From Pseudomonadota bacterium (lineage in GTDB: Bacteria > Pseudomonadota > Gammaproteobacteria > Burkholderiales > Gallionellaceae), in contig JAJZTF010000001.1 of NCBI GenBank assembly GCA_021821945.1, positions 186,001-250,000 on the forward strand: 64,000 nt of DNA, in the 5' to 3' direction. The translations under genes were made by a program, and so were the position numbers. The notes beneath the pieces are model-generated. The model was given only the letters and a program-made list of their open reading frames with translations. It had not been told where the DNA came from and ran no database searches. Within the stretch, counting starts at the first letter, position 1. Every line of letters begins with the position of its first letter. This document shows, piece by piece, positions 40,297 to 49,896 of the stretch.

Positions 40297-40743
40297 TCAA
40301 ACGGACAGACGCGCCTTGATCAATGCGGAGACGCGGCTCATGTCCGCGACGCCTGCCAGTTTCGGCTTGATGTAGCCCATCACCTTGCCCATGTCCTGGG
40401 GGCCCTGCGCGCCGACGGAGGCGATGGCCTCATCAACCGCACCTGCAAGCTCCGCCTCATCGAGCTGCCTTGGCATGTATTCGGCCAGCACGCTCATCTC
40501 GAATTTTTCCGCATCCGCAAGGTCATGGCGCTGCGCCGCCTCATACTGGCTGATGGAATCGCGCCTTTGCTTGTTCATCTTCTCGATGATCGCAACGATG
40601 TCCGCATCCGCAAGCTCGATGCGCTCGTCCACCTCGCGCTGCTTGATCGCCGCCAGCAAAAGACGGATAGCCGAGAGGCGCGCCGCATCCTTGGCGCGCA
40701 TCGCGGCTTTCATGTCATCCGTGATTTTCTGCCTGAGGCTCAT
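40297..40743 (-). CDS. yqeY: GatB/YqeY domain protein
   Basis: 148 residues. The whole protein is the YqeY domain, an all-helical unit also found at the end of GatB: LRQKITDDMKAAMRAKDAARLSAIRLLLAAIKQREVD near the start and a C-terminal QDMGKVMGYIKPKLAG. A role in tRNA-dependent amidation is suggested only by this similarity. It follows rpsU by 17 bases, the usual order in betaproteobacteria. Confidence 0.92.
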   Translation of the reverse strand: MSLRQKITDDMKAAMRAKDAARLSAIRLLLAAIKQREVDERIELADADIVAIIEKMNKQRRDSISQYEAAQRHDLADAEKFEMSVLAEYMPRQLDEAELAGAVDEAIASVGAQGPQDMGKVMGYIKPKLAGVADMSRVSALIKARLSV

Positions 40744-40760
40744 GCGCCCTCAAGGCCGGA

Positions 40761-40973
40761 TCAGTAAAGCTTGGGAGGAAGGGTCTGGCTGCGCAGACGC
40801 TTGTAGTGACGCTTGACCGCTGCGGCAAGCTTGCGCTTGCGCTCGGCAGTCGGCTTCTCGTAAAACTCGCGGGCGCGCAAATCGGTCAGCAGACCTGTCT
40901 TTTCAACGGAACGCTTGAAGCGGCGCATGGCGACTTCGAAGGGCTCATTCTCTTTAACACGTACAGTTGTCAT
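40761..40973 (-). CDS. rpsU: 30S ribosomal protein S21
   Basis: 70 residues, the normal S21 size. It begins [20 protein letters not shown] and continues through [16 protein letters not shown], with a very basic composition. S21 helps start translation by assisting mRNA anti-Shine-Dalgarno pairing. First gene of the rpsU-yqeY-dnaG-rpoD operon, with a promoter just upstream. Confidence 0.97.
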   Translation of the reverse strand: MTTVRVKENEPFEVAMRRFKRSVEKTGLLTDLRAREFYEKPTAERKRKLAAAVKRHYKRLRSQTLPPKLY

Positions 40974-41004
40974 CTACGAACTCTACCAAAAAATTGAGGG
41001 CGCG

Positions 41005-41033
41005 ATTCTAGCAAATGCAATGCCGCACCACAA
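41005..41033 (-). promoter_or_regulatory. Sigma-70 promoter of the rpsU-rpoD operon
   Basis: Minus strand TTGTGG (41028-41033), 17-bp spacer, TAGAAT (41005-41010), then a GC-rich discriminator. It lies in the short gap between tyrS and rpsU. Confidence 0.65.
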
Positions 41034-41042
41034 CCTATATTT

Positions 41043-42248
41043 TCAGATCACCGTGATCCTTGCAAACCTGCGCTTGCCGACCTGCGCAACCACCACGCTG
41101 CCCGACTGGAGCGAAAACGCCTTGTCGCTCACGCGTTCGCCGTCGAGCCTGACTGCCCCCTGGCTGATCATGCGCATCGCATCCGAGGTGCTGTCGACCA
41201 GATGCGCCGATTTCAGCAAATGCGGAACCGAAATGCTGCCGCCGGCCGCCTGCACGGAAACCTCGGGCATGTCATCGGGCAAGGCGCCGCGACGGAAGCG
41301 TGCCTCGAACTCCTCAAGCGCCAGATCGGCATCCTTTTGCGAATGGAAGCGCGCAACGATCTCCTTTGCCAGCAGCACCTTGATGTCGCGGGGATTGCGC
41401 CCCTCATCCACTTCGGTCCGCCATCCTGCAATCTCGCTCACAGGCCTGAATGACAGCAGATCGAGATAGCGCCACATCAGCTCGTCCGAGATCGACATGA
41501 GCTTGCCGAACATGTCCTGGGGCTTGTCCGTGATGCCCACGTAGTTTCCAAGCGACTTGGACATCTTGTTCACGCCATCCAGCCCCTCCAGAAGCGGCAT
41601 GGTCAGTATGCACTGCGCAGGCTGGCCAAAATGCCGCTGAAGTTCGCGCCCCATCAGCAGGTTGAACTTCTGGTCCGTGCCGCCCAGCTCGACATCCGCC
41701 TTGAGCGCGACGGAATCATAGCCCTGAACCAGAGGATAGATGAATTCGTGTATCGCGATCGGCTGATTGCTCCGGTAGCGCTTTGCAAAATCGTCGCGCT
41801 CCAGCATCTGCGCGACGGTATGCGTTGCCGCCAGGCGGATCAGGTCCACCGCGCTGAATTTGTCCATCCACGCAGAATTGAACGTGATCTCGGTTTTCTC
41901 GGGATCCAGAACCTTGAAGACCTGATCGCGATATGACTCCGCATTCTGCAGGACCTCCTCCCGCGTCAGGGGGGGGCGGGTTGCGTTCTTGCCGGTCGGG
42001 TCTCCTATCATGCCGGTGAAATCCCCGATCAGAAACAGCACATGGTGTCCCAGTTCCTGAAACTGGCGCATCTTGTTCAAAAGGACGGTATGCCCCAGAT
42101 GCAGGTCAGGCGCGGTGGGATCGAATCCCGCCTTGATGCGCAAAGGGCGTCCCGACGCCAGTTTCTGCCTAAGCTCCGCCTCGACCAGTATTTCGTCAGC
42201 TCCGCGCCTGATCTGCTCAAGCGCCTCATTCACTTCATTCATATTCAT
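41043..42248 (-). CDS. tyrS: Tyrosyl-tRNA synthetase
   Basis: About 401 residues. Class I signatures: [19 protein letters not shown] carries the HIGH-type HLGH, and [10 protein letters not shown] is the KMSKS loop. A C-terminal S4-like RNA-binding domain ends the protein ([18 protein letters not shown]). The start is uncertain: ATGs at 42248 and 42242 are both plausible, with GG/TGGA just upstream; the further extension to 42284 has no ribosome-binding site. It charges tRNA-Tyr in the cytosol. It is upstream of rpsU on the same strand, 69 bp away, and divergent from the M23 peptidase. Confidence 0.95.
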   Translation of the reverse strand: MNMNEVNEALEQIRRGADEILVEAELRQKLASGRPLRIKAGFDPTAPDLHLGHTVLLNKMRQFQELGHHVLFLIGDFTGMIGDPTGKNATRPPLTREEVLQNAESYRDQVFKVLDPEKTEITFNSAWMDKFSAVDLIRLAATHTVAQMLERDDFAKRYRSNQPIAIHEFIYPLVQGYDSVALKADVELGGTDQKFNLLMGRELQRHFGQPAQCILTMPLLEGLDGVNKMSKSLGNYVGITDKPQDMFGKLMSISDELMWRYLDLLSFRPVSEIAGWRTEVDEGRNPRDIKVLLAKEIVARFHSQKDADLALEEFEARFRRGALPDDMPEVSVQAAGGSISVPHLLKSAHLVDSTSDAMRMISQGAVRLDGERVSDKAFSLQSGSVVVAQVGKRRFARITVI

Positions 42249-42423
42249 CCAGTTCAAAAAATTGCCGTTCATCAGGAAATACACGCCGCCCGTCGGGGAA
42301 GAGACCGCCTCTTAGTCTTTTTCTTACCAATCATCAGCCGATCCTTTATGTAATACACGGTTTCTGCTAGAGTACGCATCCAAATCCGCAAAGAGAAGCC
42401 TTGGCTCACGGAGAGATCCCATA

Positions 42424-43722
42424 ATGTTAACGCAAAACATGCTCAACCAAGAGCGTAAAAAGAAGCTGCGCTGGTTTGTCGCGATGTCCACCATGCCGCT
42501 GCTGGGCGTCCTGACCGCATTCGGACTGGTCCCCACGGCAAGCCTCGGCATCAACAGCGGAAAAGTGACCATCGAACAGCTCGCGCTTCCATCAGCCTCC
42601 CCCGTCGAGACCGCTGCCGCGACCTTCTGGCATACGGAGCGGGTGCAATCCGGCGACACCGTTGCCGAGCTCATGCTGAGGCTCAACATCAAGGACAGCG
42701 CCGCAAGCGCGTACCTGCGCAACAGCCAGGATGCCCAGGCATTTCGCAAACTGCCCGTGGGCCATGAAGTCCAGGCCGAAACCGATGCGAACGGTTCGCT
42801 TCTTTCGTTGAGCTATCTCGACAAGCAGGGCAACCAGGTCGTCGTCAGAAGACAGGGAGACGCCTTCGCCACCAAGACCACCGCTCCCCAGCTGGAAAAG
42901 CGCATTTTCGTGCGCACCGGGGAAATCAAGACCAGCCTTTACGCGGCCACGGACGCTGCAGGTCTGCCCGAAACCGCAGCCAACCAGCTGACGGAGATAT
43001 TCGACGGCGACATCGACTTCCATCACGACTTGAGGCGCGGCGACAGGTTCACCGTGGTCTACGAGACCACCTACAGCAATGGCGCGCTGGTCAAGATAGG
43101 ACAAATACAGGCTGCCGAATTCATCAACCGGGGGAAAGCATACCGCGCCGTACGCTTCCAGACCGATGCGACACACAGCGATTACTACACGCCGGAAGGG
43201 CAGAGCCTCAGGAAAGCCTTCCTGCGTTCGCCCATTGCATTTTCGCGCATCAGTTCCGGCTTCACGATGGCCCGCTTCCATCCCGTCCTGAACAAGTGGC
43301 GCGCCCACAAGGGAGTGGATTTCGCAGCCCCCATGGGCACACCCGCAAAGGCGACCGCTGACGGACAGGTCGCCTTCAAGGGGATACAGAACGGATACGG
43401 CAACGTCGTGATCCTTCAACACCAGGGAAATCTTTCCACCGTCTATGGCCACCTTTCCCGTTTCGCGAAGGGGCTGCACAAGGGCGAACGCATCAGGCAG
43501 GGCGACGTGATCGGCTATGTCGGCATGACAGGGCTTGCGACAGGGCCGCATCTGCACTACGAGTTCAGGGTCAACGGACAGCAGCACGACCCGATGAGGG
43601 TCGCACTCCCCAATGCCCGCCCGATCAGCGCGTCCAACCGCGCCGCCTTCAGGACGCTGGCCAACAAGTTCATCGCCAGCCTGGACCAGCTTCGCAACAC
43701 CAATCTCGCGAAACTTGACTGA
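42424..43722 (+). CDS. M23 family peptidoglycan endopeptidase (MepM-like)
   Basis: 432 residues. An uncleaved membrane anchor lies at about residues 17-38. A LysM/OapA-like segment follows (VQSGDTVAELMLRLNI) and then the M23 domain, whose zinc ligands are His295 and Asp299 in AHKGVDFAAP and His378 in HLHYE (His376 catalytic). All catalytic residues are present, so this is probably an active D,D-endopeptidase that opens cross-links for wall growth, not an EnvC/NlpD-type activator. A GGAGAG lies 8 bases upstream of the ATG. Its stop is overlapped by anmK, which recycles wall sugars. Confidence 0.92.
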   Translation: MLTQNMLNQERKKKLRWFVAMSTMPLLGVLTAFGLVPTASLGINSGKVTIEQLALPSASPVETAAATFWHTERVQSGDTVAELMLRLNIKDSAASAYLRNSQDAQAFRKLPVGHEVQAETDANGSLLSLSYLDKQGNQVVVRRQGDAFATKTTAPQLEKRIFVRTGEIKTSLYAATDAAGLPETAANQLTEIFDGDIDFHHDLRRGDRFTVVYETTYSNGALVKIGQIQAAEFINRGKAYRAVRFQTDATHSDYYTPEGQSLRKAFLRSPIAFSRISSGFTMARFHPVLNKWRAHKGVDFAAPMGTPAKATADGQVAFKGIQNGYGNVVILQHQGNLSTVYGHLSRFAKGLHKGERIRQGDVIGYVGMTGLATGPHLHYEFRVNGQQHDPMRVALPNARPISASNRAAFRTLANKFIASLDQLRNTNLAKLD

Positions 43723-44788
43723 TCGTTACATCGGACTGATGTCGGGCACCAGCCTGGACGGCATAGATGCCGTCCTGGTCGGGTTCGAGCAGGATCATCC
43801 TATCGTGCTCAGCAAGTTCTTCATGCCCTATGCGGAAGATTTGAAACGCTCCATCCTGGAGCTCCAGCATCCCTCTCATGACGAACTGCACCTCACCCAG
43901 CTGATGGGCAACCGGCTGGCAGAGCTTTATTCGGGCGCCGTTCATTCCCTGCTCGCACAGGAACCTCATCTGCCGGTCAGGGCCATAGGCTGCCACGGAC
44001 AGACCATACGCCACCGCCCGGACCTGGGCTATACGCTGCAGATAGGCAATGCCGCCCTGCTTGCGGAGCTGACCGGCATCACCGTGATCAGCGATTTCCG
44101 CTCCCGCGATGTCGCCGCCGGCGGACAGGGTGCGCCTCTGGTCCCGGCCTTCCACGACAGGGTATTTCGCCATCCGGAAATCCACCGCGCGATCGTGAAC
44201 ATAGGCGGCATCAGCAATCTGACCGACCTGACACCAGGACTTCCTGCCACGGGTTTCGACTGCGGGCCCGGCAACATGCTGATGGATGCCTGGTGCATGG
44301 AGCATCTTCAGGAACCCTACGACAGGGATGGCTCATGGGCTGAAAGCGGCAAGGTGCTCCCCGGACTTCTGGACAGGCTGCTTGCCGAACCCTATTTCAT
44401 GCTTCCGCCTCCCAAGAGCAGCGGGCGCGATCTTTTCAACCTGGGCTGGCTGAAAAACCATCTGCAAAATGACGAAGCGCCCGAAGACGTTCAGGCAACG
44501 CTGCTTCAGCTCACCGCCGCGACCATCGCCCAGGCGATACACGGCGCACAGGAAATCTATCTGTGCGGAGGGGGCGCGCACAACATCGCACTGCGCCGTG
44601 CGCTCTCAAGGCTGCTGCCCGCCACGATCATCAGGACCACGAACGATGCCGGCATCGACGGCGACTATCTCGAAGCCATCGCTTTCGCGTGGCTCGCAAG
44701 ACAGAATCTCATGGGCATCCCCGCAAACCTGCCACTGGTCACGGGTGCCGCCCATCCCTGCATCCTGGGCGCAGTGTACAGCGCCTAG
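43715..44788 (+). CDS. anmK: Anhydro-N-acetylmuramic acid kinase
   Basis: 357 residues if started at the TTG at 43715-43717, which overlaps the M23 peptidase stop by 8 bases; any ATG start would cut the phosphate-binding motif. The N-terminus TDRYIGLMSGTSLDGIDAVL, GCHGQTIRHRP, FDCGPGNMLMDAW and the C-terminal ICGGGAHN-like YLCGGGAHN motif define AnmK. It hydrolyses and phosphorylates anhydroMurNAc from wall turnover into MurNAc-6-phosphate. The coupling to a wall hydrolase is functionally sensible. It is convergent with ftsZ, 10 bp apart. Confidence 0.93.
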   Translation: MTDRYIGLMSGTSLDGIDAVLVGFEQDHPIVLSKFFMPYAEDLKRSILELQHPSHDELHLTQLMGNRLAELYSGAVHSLLAQEPHLPVRAIGCHGQTIRHRPDLGYTLQIGNAALLAELTGITVISDFRSRDVAAGGQGAPLVPAFHDRVFRHPEIHRAIVNIGGISNLTDLTPGLPATGFDCGPGNMLMDAWCMEHLQEPYDRDGSWAESGKVLPGLLDRLLAEPYFMLPPPKSSGRDLFNLGWLKNHLQNDEAPEDVQATLLQLTAATIAQAIHGAQEIYLCGGGAHNIALRRALSRLLPATIIRTTNDAGIDGDYLEAIAFAWLARQNLMGIPANLPLVTGAAHPCILGAVYSA

Positions 44789-44798
44789 CAAGCCAGAA

Positions 44799-45962
44799 TC
44801 AGTCGGCCTGCTTGCGCAGGAAGGAAGGGATATCGTAGGTATCCATTCCCGACTTCTCCATCGCATCCACCGCCGCGCGCCGGCCTGTGCGCATGATGGT
44901 CGGCATCTCGAGCTCGCCGTAATTGATTGCCACAGGCTCGTCGTGGGTGCCCGTCTTCTTGAAGCTCTGGTCGACATAGACCACTTCGGGCTTGGTCATC
45001 TTGCGTTCCAGCGGGCCACCCAGTCCGGTCGCCACGACAGTCACGCGCAGTTCGTCACCCATGGACTCGTCAAACACGGATCCCAGGATCACGGTCGCCT
45101 CTTCCGCCGCAAACTGCACGCAGGCCATCACGTCTTCCATCTCGCTTACCTTAAGCGAGCTCGATGAGGTGATGTTGACCAGAACGCCGCGCGCGCCGGT
45201 CATGTCCACGTCTTCCAGCAGCGGGCTTGCAATCGCGCGCTCCGCCGCAGTCCTTGCGCGATCGGGACCGGATGCGATCGCCGATCCCATCATCGCCATG
45301 CCGTTTTCGGACATCACCGTGCGTACGTCCGCGAAATCCACGTTGATGAGCCCCGGCACGTTGATGACTTCCGCGATGCCCGCAACTGCGCCCTGCAATA
45401 CGCCATTCGCGGCCTTGAATGCCTCCGGCACCGTGACATCCTTACCCAGCACTTCCATCAGCTTGGCGTTTGGCACGATGATCAGCGAATCCACGTGCTC
45501 GTGCAGCGCCTTGATGCCTTCCGCGGCAAAGCGCATCCTGTTGCCTTCATAGATGAAAGGCTTGGTCACCACCGCGACGGTCAGGATGTTCATCTCGCGC
45601 GCGATCTGGGCGACGATGGGCGCCGCCCCCGTGCCCGTGCCACCGCCCATGCCCGCGGTGATGAACACCATGTTTGCACCGGAGATCAGCTCCTTGATGC
45701 GCTCCCGGTCCTCCTCGGCAGCGGCCTTGCCGACCGAGGGCTTCGCGCCCGCGCCCAGTCCCTGGGTGATCGCCGCGCCTATCTGCAGCTGGGTTTGGGC
45801 GCGGCTGCGATTCAACGCCTGGACATCCGTGTTGATGACGATGAACTCGACGCCCTGCACGCCCTGCTCGATCATGTGATCGACCGCATTGCCGCCGCAT
45901 CCGCCTACCCCTATGACCTTGATGACTGCTTCCTGTGATTGCGCTTCCATGATTTCAAACAT
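44799..45962 (-). CDS. ftsZ: Cell division GTPase FtsZ
   Basis: 387 residues. The tubulin-like GTPase has GVGGCGGNAVDHM at the start, the signature AGMGGGTGTGAAP for GTP phosphates, and the T7-loop NVDFADVRTVM. The C-terminal peptide DTYDIPSFLRKQ binds FtsA and ZipA. The ATG at 45960-45962 follows AGGGGGCAGAG. It forms the Z-ring at mid-cell. Last gene of the dcw cluster; lpxC, which commonly follows ftsZ in proteobacteria, is absent and anmK faces it instead. Confidence 0.98.
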   Translation of the reverse strand: MFEIMEAQSQEAVIKVIGVGGCGGNAVDHMIEQGVQGVEFIVINTDVQALNRSRAQTQLQIGAAITQGLGAGAKPSVGKAAAEEDRERIKELISGANMVFITAGMGGGTGTGAAPIVAQIAREMNILTVAVVTKPFIYEGNRMRFAAEGIKALHEHVDSLIIVPNAKLMEVLGKDVTVPEAFKAANGVLQGAVAGIAEVINVPGLINVDFADVRTVMSENGMAMMGSAIASGPDRARTAAERAIASPLLEDVDMTGARGVLVNITSSSSLKVSEMEDVMACVQFAAEEATVILGSVFDESMGDELRVTVVATGLGGPLERKMTKPEVVYVDQSFKKTGTHDEPVAINYGELEMPTIMRTGRRAAVDAMEKSGMDTYDIPSFLRKQAD

Positions 45963-46005
45963 CTCTGCCCCCTTTATCTAACCAAAATTGATGATGACTG
46001 CCCAA

Positions 46006-47229
46006 CTAAAACCACGACTTCATTTTTGCCAGTAGATCCTTGAATGAATTCGACTGCTTGCGCGTCTCCTCATTCTTCTTGTGATGCTCGAGTCCGTACA
46101 ACAGGAGTCCCACCCCTGTCGCCATGCGCGGCGTCTTCACCACTTCCGACAGTCCGCCTACATATTTCGGTATGCCCAACCTCACGGGCAGGTGGAATAT
46201 CTCCTCGCCCAGCTCTACCATGCCCTGCATCGCGCTGCTTCCTCCGGTGATCACGATGCCGGACGAGAGAAGATCGTCGAAGCCGCTGCGCCTCAACTCG
46301 GCCTGCACGAGCGAATAGAGTTCCTCGACTCGCGGCTCTATCACTTCGGAAAGCGTCTGCCTGGACAGCATGCGCGGGCCGCGCTCTCCCACCCCGGGAA
46401 CCTCGATAGATCCGTCATCCGCAAGCTGGCGCAATGCGCAGCCATGCCTGATCTTGATGTCTTCCGCATCCTGGGTCGGCGTGCGCAAGGCCATCGCGAT
46501 GTCGTTGGTGATCTGGTCTCCCGCGATCGGGATCACCGCCGTATGGCGTATCGAACCTCCGGTAAACACCGCGATGTCGGTCGTTCCCCCGCCTATGTCC
46601 ACGAGACATACGCCCAGGTCCATCTCATCGTCGGCCAGCACCGCTCGGCTCGATGCCAGAGGCTGCAATATCAGCTCGTTCACCTCCAGGCCGCAGCGGT
46701 GTATGCATTTCATGATATTCTGCACCGCAGCCACGGCGCCTGTCACGATGTGGACCTCGACATCCAGCCTCATCCCGCTCATCCCGAGCGGCTTCTTGAT
46801 GCCGTCCTGCCCGTCTATGCTGAAGGTCTGCTCCAGCACATGCAATTTCTCCTGATCCGCCGCCAGGCTGATCGAGCTCGCGGTCTCCAGAACGCGGTCT
46901 ATGTCGGCCTGGGTCACTTCCTTTTCCTTGATCTTCACCATGCCGCGCGAATTGGTGCTGCGTATGTGGCTTCCCGCGATGCCGGTATACACCGCCGTGA
47001 TCTTGCAGTCCGCCATCAGCTCCGCCTCTTCCAGCGCGCGCTGTATCGCGCCCACCGTCGCCTCGATGTTCACGACCATGCCCTTCTTCATGCCTGAGGA
47101 TTCGTGCATGCCCATGCCGATGACCTCGAGCGTGCCGTCGTCCTTGACCTCGCCCACGATCGCCACGATCTTGGACGTGCCTATGTCCAGCCCGACCACC
47201 AGATTCTTTGCATCCTTGCTTCTGCTCAT
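46006..47229 (-). CDS. ftsA: Cell division protein FtsA
   Basis: 407 residues. The actin-like ATPase has the phosphate 1 motif VVGLDIGTSKIVAIVGE, the phosphate 2 motif CLVDIGGGTTDIAVF and the adenosine motif GIVITGGSSAMQGM. A C-terminal amphipathic helix (FKDLLAKMKSWF) anchors FtsZ to the membrane. It lies 43 bp upstream of ftsZ and 49 bp after ftsQ, the only sizeable gaps in the lower part of the dcw cluster. Confidence 0.97.
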   Translation of the reverse strand: MSRSKDAKNLVVGLDIGTSKIVAIVGEVKDDGTLEVIGMGMHESSGMKKGMVVNIEATVGAIQRALEEAELMADCKITAVYTGIAGSHIRSTNSRGMVKIKEKEVTQADIDRVLETASSISLAADQEKLHVLEQTFSIDGQDGIKKPLGMSGMRLDVEVHIVTGAVAAVQNIMKCIHRCGLEVNELILQPLASSRAVLADDEMDLGVCLVDIGGGTTDIAVFTGGSIRHTAVIPIAGDQITNDIAMALRTPTQDAEDIKIRHGCALRQLADDGSIEVPGVGERGPRMLSRQTLSEVIEPRVEELYSLVQAELRRSGFDDLLSSGIVITGGSSAMQGMVELGEEIFHLPVRLGIPKYVGGLSEVVKTPRMATGVGLLLYGLEHHKKNEETRKQSNSFKDLLAKMKSWF

Positions 47230-47278
47230 CGCGTATGCTCCATTTCAAAAAGCATGCTGCCCTTCACGCCGTTCATTC

Positions 47279-47983
47279 CTAAGCCTTCCCTGTCGACTTC
47301 ACTGCAAAGCCATGCCTGTAACGCATGTCAACCACCTCTTCTCCCTTTTTCTGGGCGCCGCCTTCGCTCATCTGGTAGGCCACGAATCTCGCCATGCGCT
47401 CCTGCAATGCATCGCGCCCAAGTTCCACCACCGTGCCGTTGCTAAGATGGAGCTGCCACGCATGCCTTGCCGACAGGGATATCTGGGAAACCTGCAGATT
47501 CAATCTGGAAAGCTGTTCGCTGAACTTTCTATATTCATCCAGAACCTCCGCCGAACTTCCATCCACGCCGATGAATCTCGGCAGCTGTTCTTCGGATTCC
47601 GCCGCAAAAACCTCGCCCTGCCTGTCCACCAGCTTGTCGTCATTCCAGCGCGCCACTGCCTGATGCTCCTCGATTTTCAGGATCAGCCCGTCCGGAAACT
47701 GGCGCCTTATGCTCACGCTTTTGACCCATGGCATGGCCTGCAGGGAGAGCCTCAACCTGTCTATGTCCTGAGTCAGGAAATTTCCCTGAACCCCGCGCCT
47801 GACGATGGCCAGCACCTCTGCAGGGGATACACGGTCGGGCGCGCTCGCAAGATGCACTGTCCTGATCGGCAGAAGGGAGGGCAGGTGCACGATGTAATGC
47901 ACCGCACCATAGACGATCGCAAGGATGCTCATCCCCAGGAGGAGATTTGCAAGATTGCGCAGGAGTGGCACGTTATCCCACAT
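47279..47983 (-). CDS. ftsQ: Cell division protein FtsQ
   Basis: 234 residues from the ATG at 47981-47983, with GGAG seven bases upstream. One membrane helix near residues 12-32 is followed by a POTRA domain ([43 protein letters not shown] split around residue 60-95) and the FtsQ beta domain. It bridges early and late divisome proteins through FtsB and FtsL. Start overlaps the ddl stop by 11 bases. Confidence 0.95.
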   Translation of the reverse strand: MWDNVPLLRNLANLLLGMSILAIVYGAVHYIVHLPSLLPIRTVHLASAPDRVSPAEVLAIVRRGVQGNFLTQDIDRLRLSLQAMPWVKSVSIRRQFPDGLILKIEEHQAVARWNDDKLVDRQGEVFAAESEEQLPRFIGVDGSSAEVLDEYRKFSEQLSRLNLQVSQISLSARHAWQLHLSNGTVVELGRDALQERMARFVAYQMSEGGAQKKGEEVVDMRYRHGFAVKSTGKA

Positions 47984-48920
47984 GGGCAAGCTCCAGAACA
48001 CGAAGCACAAGCTCTTCGAATCTGATTCCGGCCTGACGCGCCGCCATCGGCACCAGGCTGTGATCCGTCATGCCGGGAGAGGTGTTCGCCTCCAGCACAT
48101 ACATGCGCTTATCCCCGTCCATCAGGAAATCGACCCTGCCCCATCCCTGCCCTCCTATCAGGGAAAAGGCAATCCCTGCCAGGCGCTGCATCTCCTTCTC
48201 CGTGGCATCATCGAGACCGCAGGGGCAGAGATAGCGCGTGTCGTCGCGCATATATTTCGCCTCGTAGTCATAGAATTCGGCAGCGGGTTCGATCTTGATC
48301 ACCGGCAGCGCCTTCTCGCCCAGTATCGCCACGGTGTATTCCCCGCCCTCGATGAAACGCTCCGCGATCACCAGCCTGTCGTGCTTTGCCGCCTGGCTGT
48401 AGGCCGGGCGCAGATCTCCCACGGTCTTGACCTTGCTGATGCCCACGCTCGAGCCTTCGTTGGCCGGTTTCACGAAAAGCGGGAGCCCCAGTCTTTCGAC
48501 GACTGCCGCATCCTCGGTCCGCTCATCCAGCATGAGGTATTCCGGTATCGGCAAGCCGCCCGCCTGCCACACGAGCTTGCTGCGCCACTTGTCCATGCCG
48601 AGGGCGGAGGCCATCACCCCGCTCCCGGTGTAGGGTATGCCCAGCAATTCGAGTGCGCCCTGCACCGTTCCATCTTCGCCAAAGCGGCCATGCAGCGCGA
48701 TGAAGGCGCGATCGAACCCCCTGTCCTTCAATGCCAGGAGATTCTCCTTTGCAGGGTCGAATGCATGCGCATTGACGCCGCTTCTCTGAAGTGCGGCAAG
48801 CACCGCGGCACCGCTCTTGAGCGACACTTCCCGCTCGGCGGAACGGCCGCCGAAAAGCACCGCAACCTTGCCGAATGAAGCAGGATTCAAGATGGAGGAT
48901 TGAGGAGCCTGTTTATTCAT
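47973..48920 (-). CDS. ddl: D-alanine--D-alanine ligase
   Basis: 315 residues from the ATG at 48918-48920. ATP-grasp ligase with [19 protein letters not shown] at the start (Glu and Ser for D-Ala binding), [19 protein letters not shown] in the ATP site, [10 protein letters not shown] and [17 protein letters not shown] near the end. It makes D-Ala-D-Ala in the cytosol, the substrate for MurF. It overlaps the murB stop by 8 bases, in the usual murC-murB-ddl-ftsQ order. Confidence 0.96.
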   Translation of the reverse strand: MNKQAPQSSILNPASFGKVAVLFGGRSAEREVSLKSGAAVLAALQRSGVNAHAFDPAKENLLALKDRGFDRAFIALHGRFGEDGTVQGALELLGIPYTGSGVMASALGMDKWRSKLVWQAGGLPIPEYLMLDERTEDAAVVERLGLPLFVKPANEGSSVGISKVKTVGDLRPAYSQAAKHDRLVIAERFIEGGEYTVAILGEKALPVIKIEPAAEFYDYEAKYMRDDTRYLCPCGLDDATEKEMQRLAGIAFSLIGGQGWGRVDFLMDGDKRMYVLEANTSPGMTDHSLVPMAARQAGIRFEELVLRVLELAHVG

Positions 48921-49896
48921 GTTTCTCACCGACAATTCTGACTTCCGCATGGAGCTTCACGCCCGTAATTTTTTCCACCGTATCCCTCACAAGCCCGATC
49001 AGATCCTCGATGTCCTTGGCATTTGCGCCGCCCTCATTGACGATGAAGTTCGCATGCTTCTCGGACACCCTGGCCCTTCCGATGCATCTTCCCTTCAGCC
49101 CGCAAAGCTCGATCAACCGCGCCGCATGGTCGTTTGGGGGATTGCGGAACACGGAACCCGCGTTGGGCAGACCCAGGGGCTGGCTTGCAATCCGCCTGCC
49201 AAGCAGCTCCTTGATCTTCCGCCTTGCCTCTTCTCCGTCTCCCGGTGCGAATTCAAGCCAGGCACCGGCAAACAGCTCAGGGTATTGAGGCCCGAGGAGA
49301 GATATGTCCTCAACTTTGCCTGTGGGGGACGCGCGCTCGCTCCTCCCCCCCCGCGCCTCAATTCTTTCGACATGACGGTAGCCGATCTCATATTCTTCCG
49401 GATTTCGCACCAGGATCTCGCCCCGCCTCGTCACGATCTCTGCTTTCACGACACAATTCCAGGTTTCTCCGCCATAGCATCCGGCGTTCATCGCGAGCAT
49501 GCCTCCCAGGGTTCCCGGAATGCCTGCAAAAAATTCGGCGCCGCTCTTGTCGTGCAGCGCGGCAAAGCGGGCAAGCTTCGCACCGGGGACACCCGCCTGA
49601 GCATAGATCAGTCCATTTTCTTCCATGCGCAATTCGCGAAGAGCGCCGTGCATCAGGATCACGGTTCCCCTGATTCCCCCGTCCCTCACCAGCAGGTTGC
49701 TGCCCAGACCCAAAACAAGCAGCGGCTCTGCAGCCGGCAGGCTCTTCAGAAACGCGCAGAGGTCCTCCAGGTCTGCCGGCTGATAGAGTCTTTCTGCGAC
49801 GCCGCCCACCCGCCAGCTTGTGTGGCGGCTCATGGGCTCGTTGAACCTCAGGCTTCCGCGCAGTCCAGCGAAATTTTCGGGTTCGTTCATGTTCAT
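48913..49896 (-). CDS. murB: UDP-N-acetylenolpyruvoylglucosamine reductase
   Basis: 327 residues; short (type II-like) N-terminus with [17 protein letters not shown] and [17 protein letters not shown] for FAD. The [10 protein letters not shown] loop is the UDP-GlcNAc-enolpyruvate site region, and [10 protein letters not shown] carries the serine proton donor. FAD/NADPH enzyme making UDP-MurNAc. Its ATG overlaps murC by ATGA; a second ATG two codons in is an alternative start. Confidence 0.95.
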   Translation of the reverse strand: MNMNEPENFAGLRGSLRFNEPMSRHTSWRVGGVAERLYQPADLEDLCAFLKSLPAAEPLLVLGLGSNLLVRDGGIRGTVILMHGALRELRMEENGLIYAQAGVPGAKLARFAALHDKSGAEFFAGIPGTLGGMLAMNAGCYGGETWNCVVKAEIVTRRGEILVRNPEEYEIGYRHVERIEARGGRSERASPTGKVEDISLLGPQYPELFAGAWLEFAPGDGEEARRKIKELLGRRIASQPLGLPNAGSVFRNPPNDHAARLIELCGLKGRCIGRARVSEKHANFIVNEGGANAKDIEDLIGLVRDTVEKITGVKLHAEVRIVGEKHE

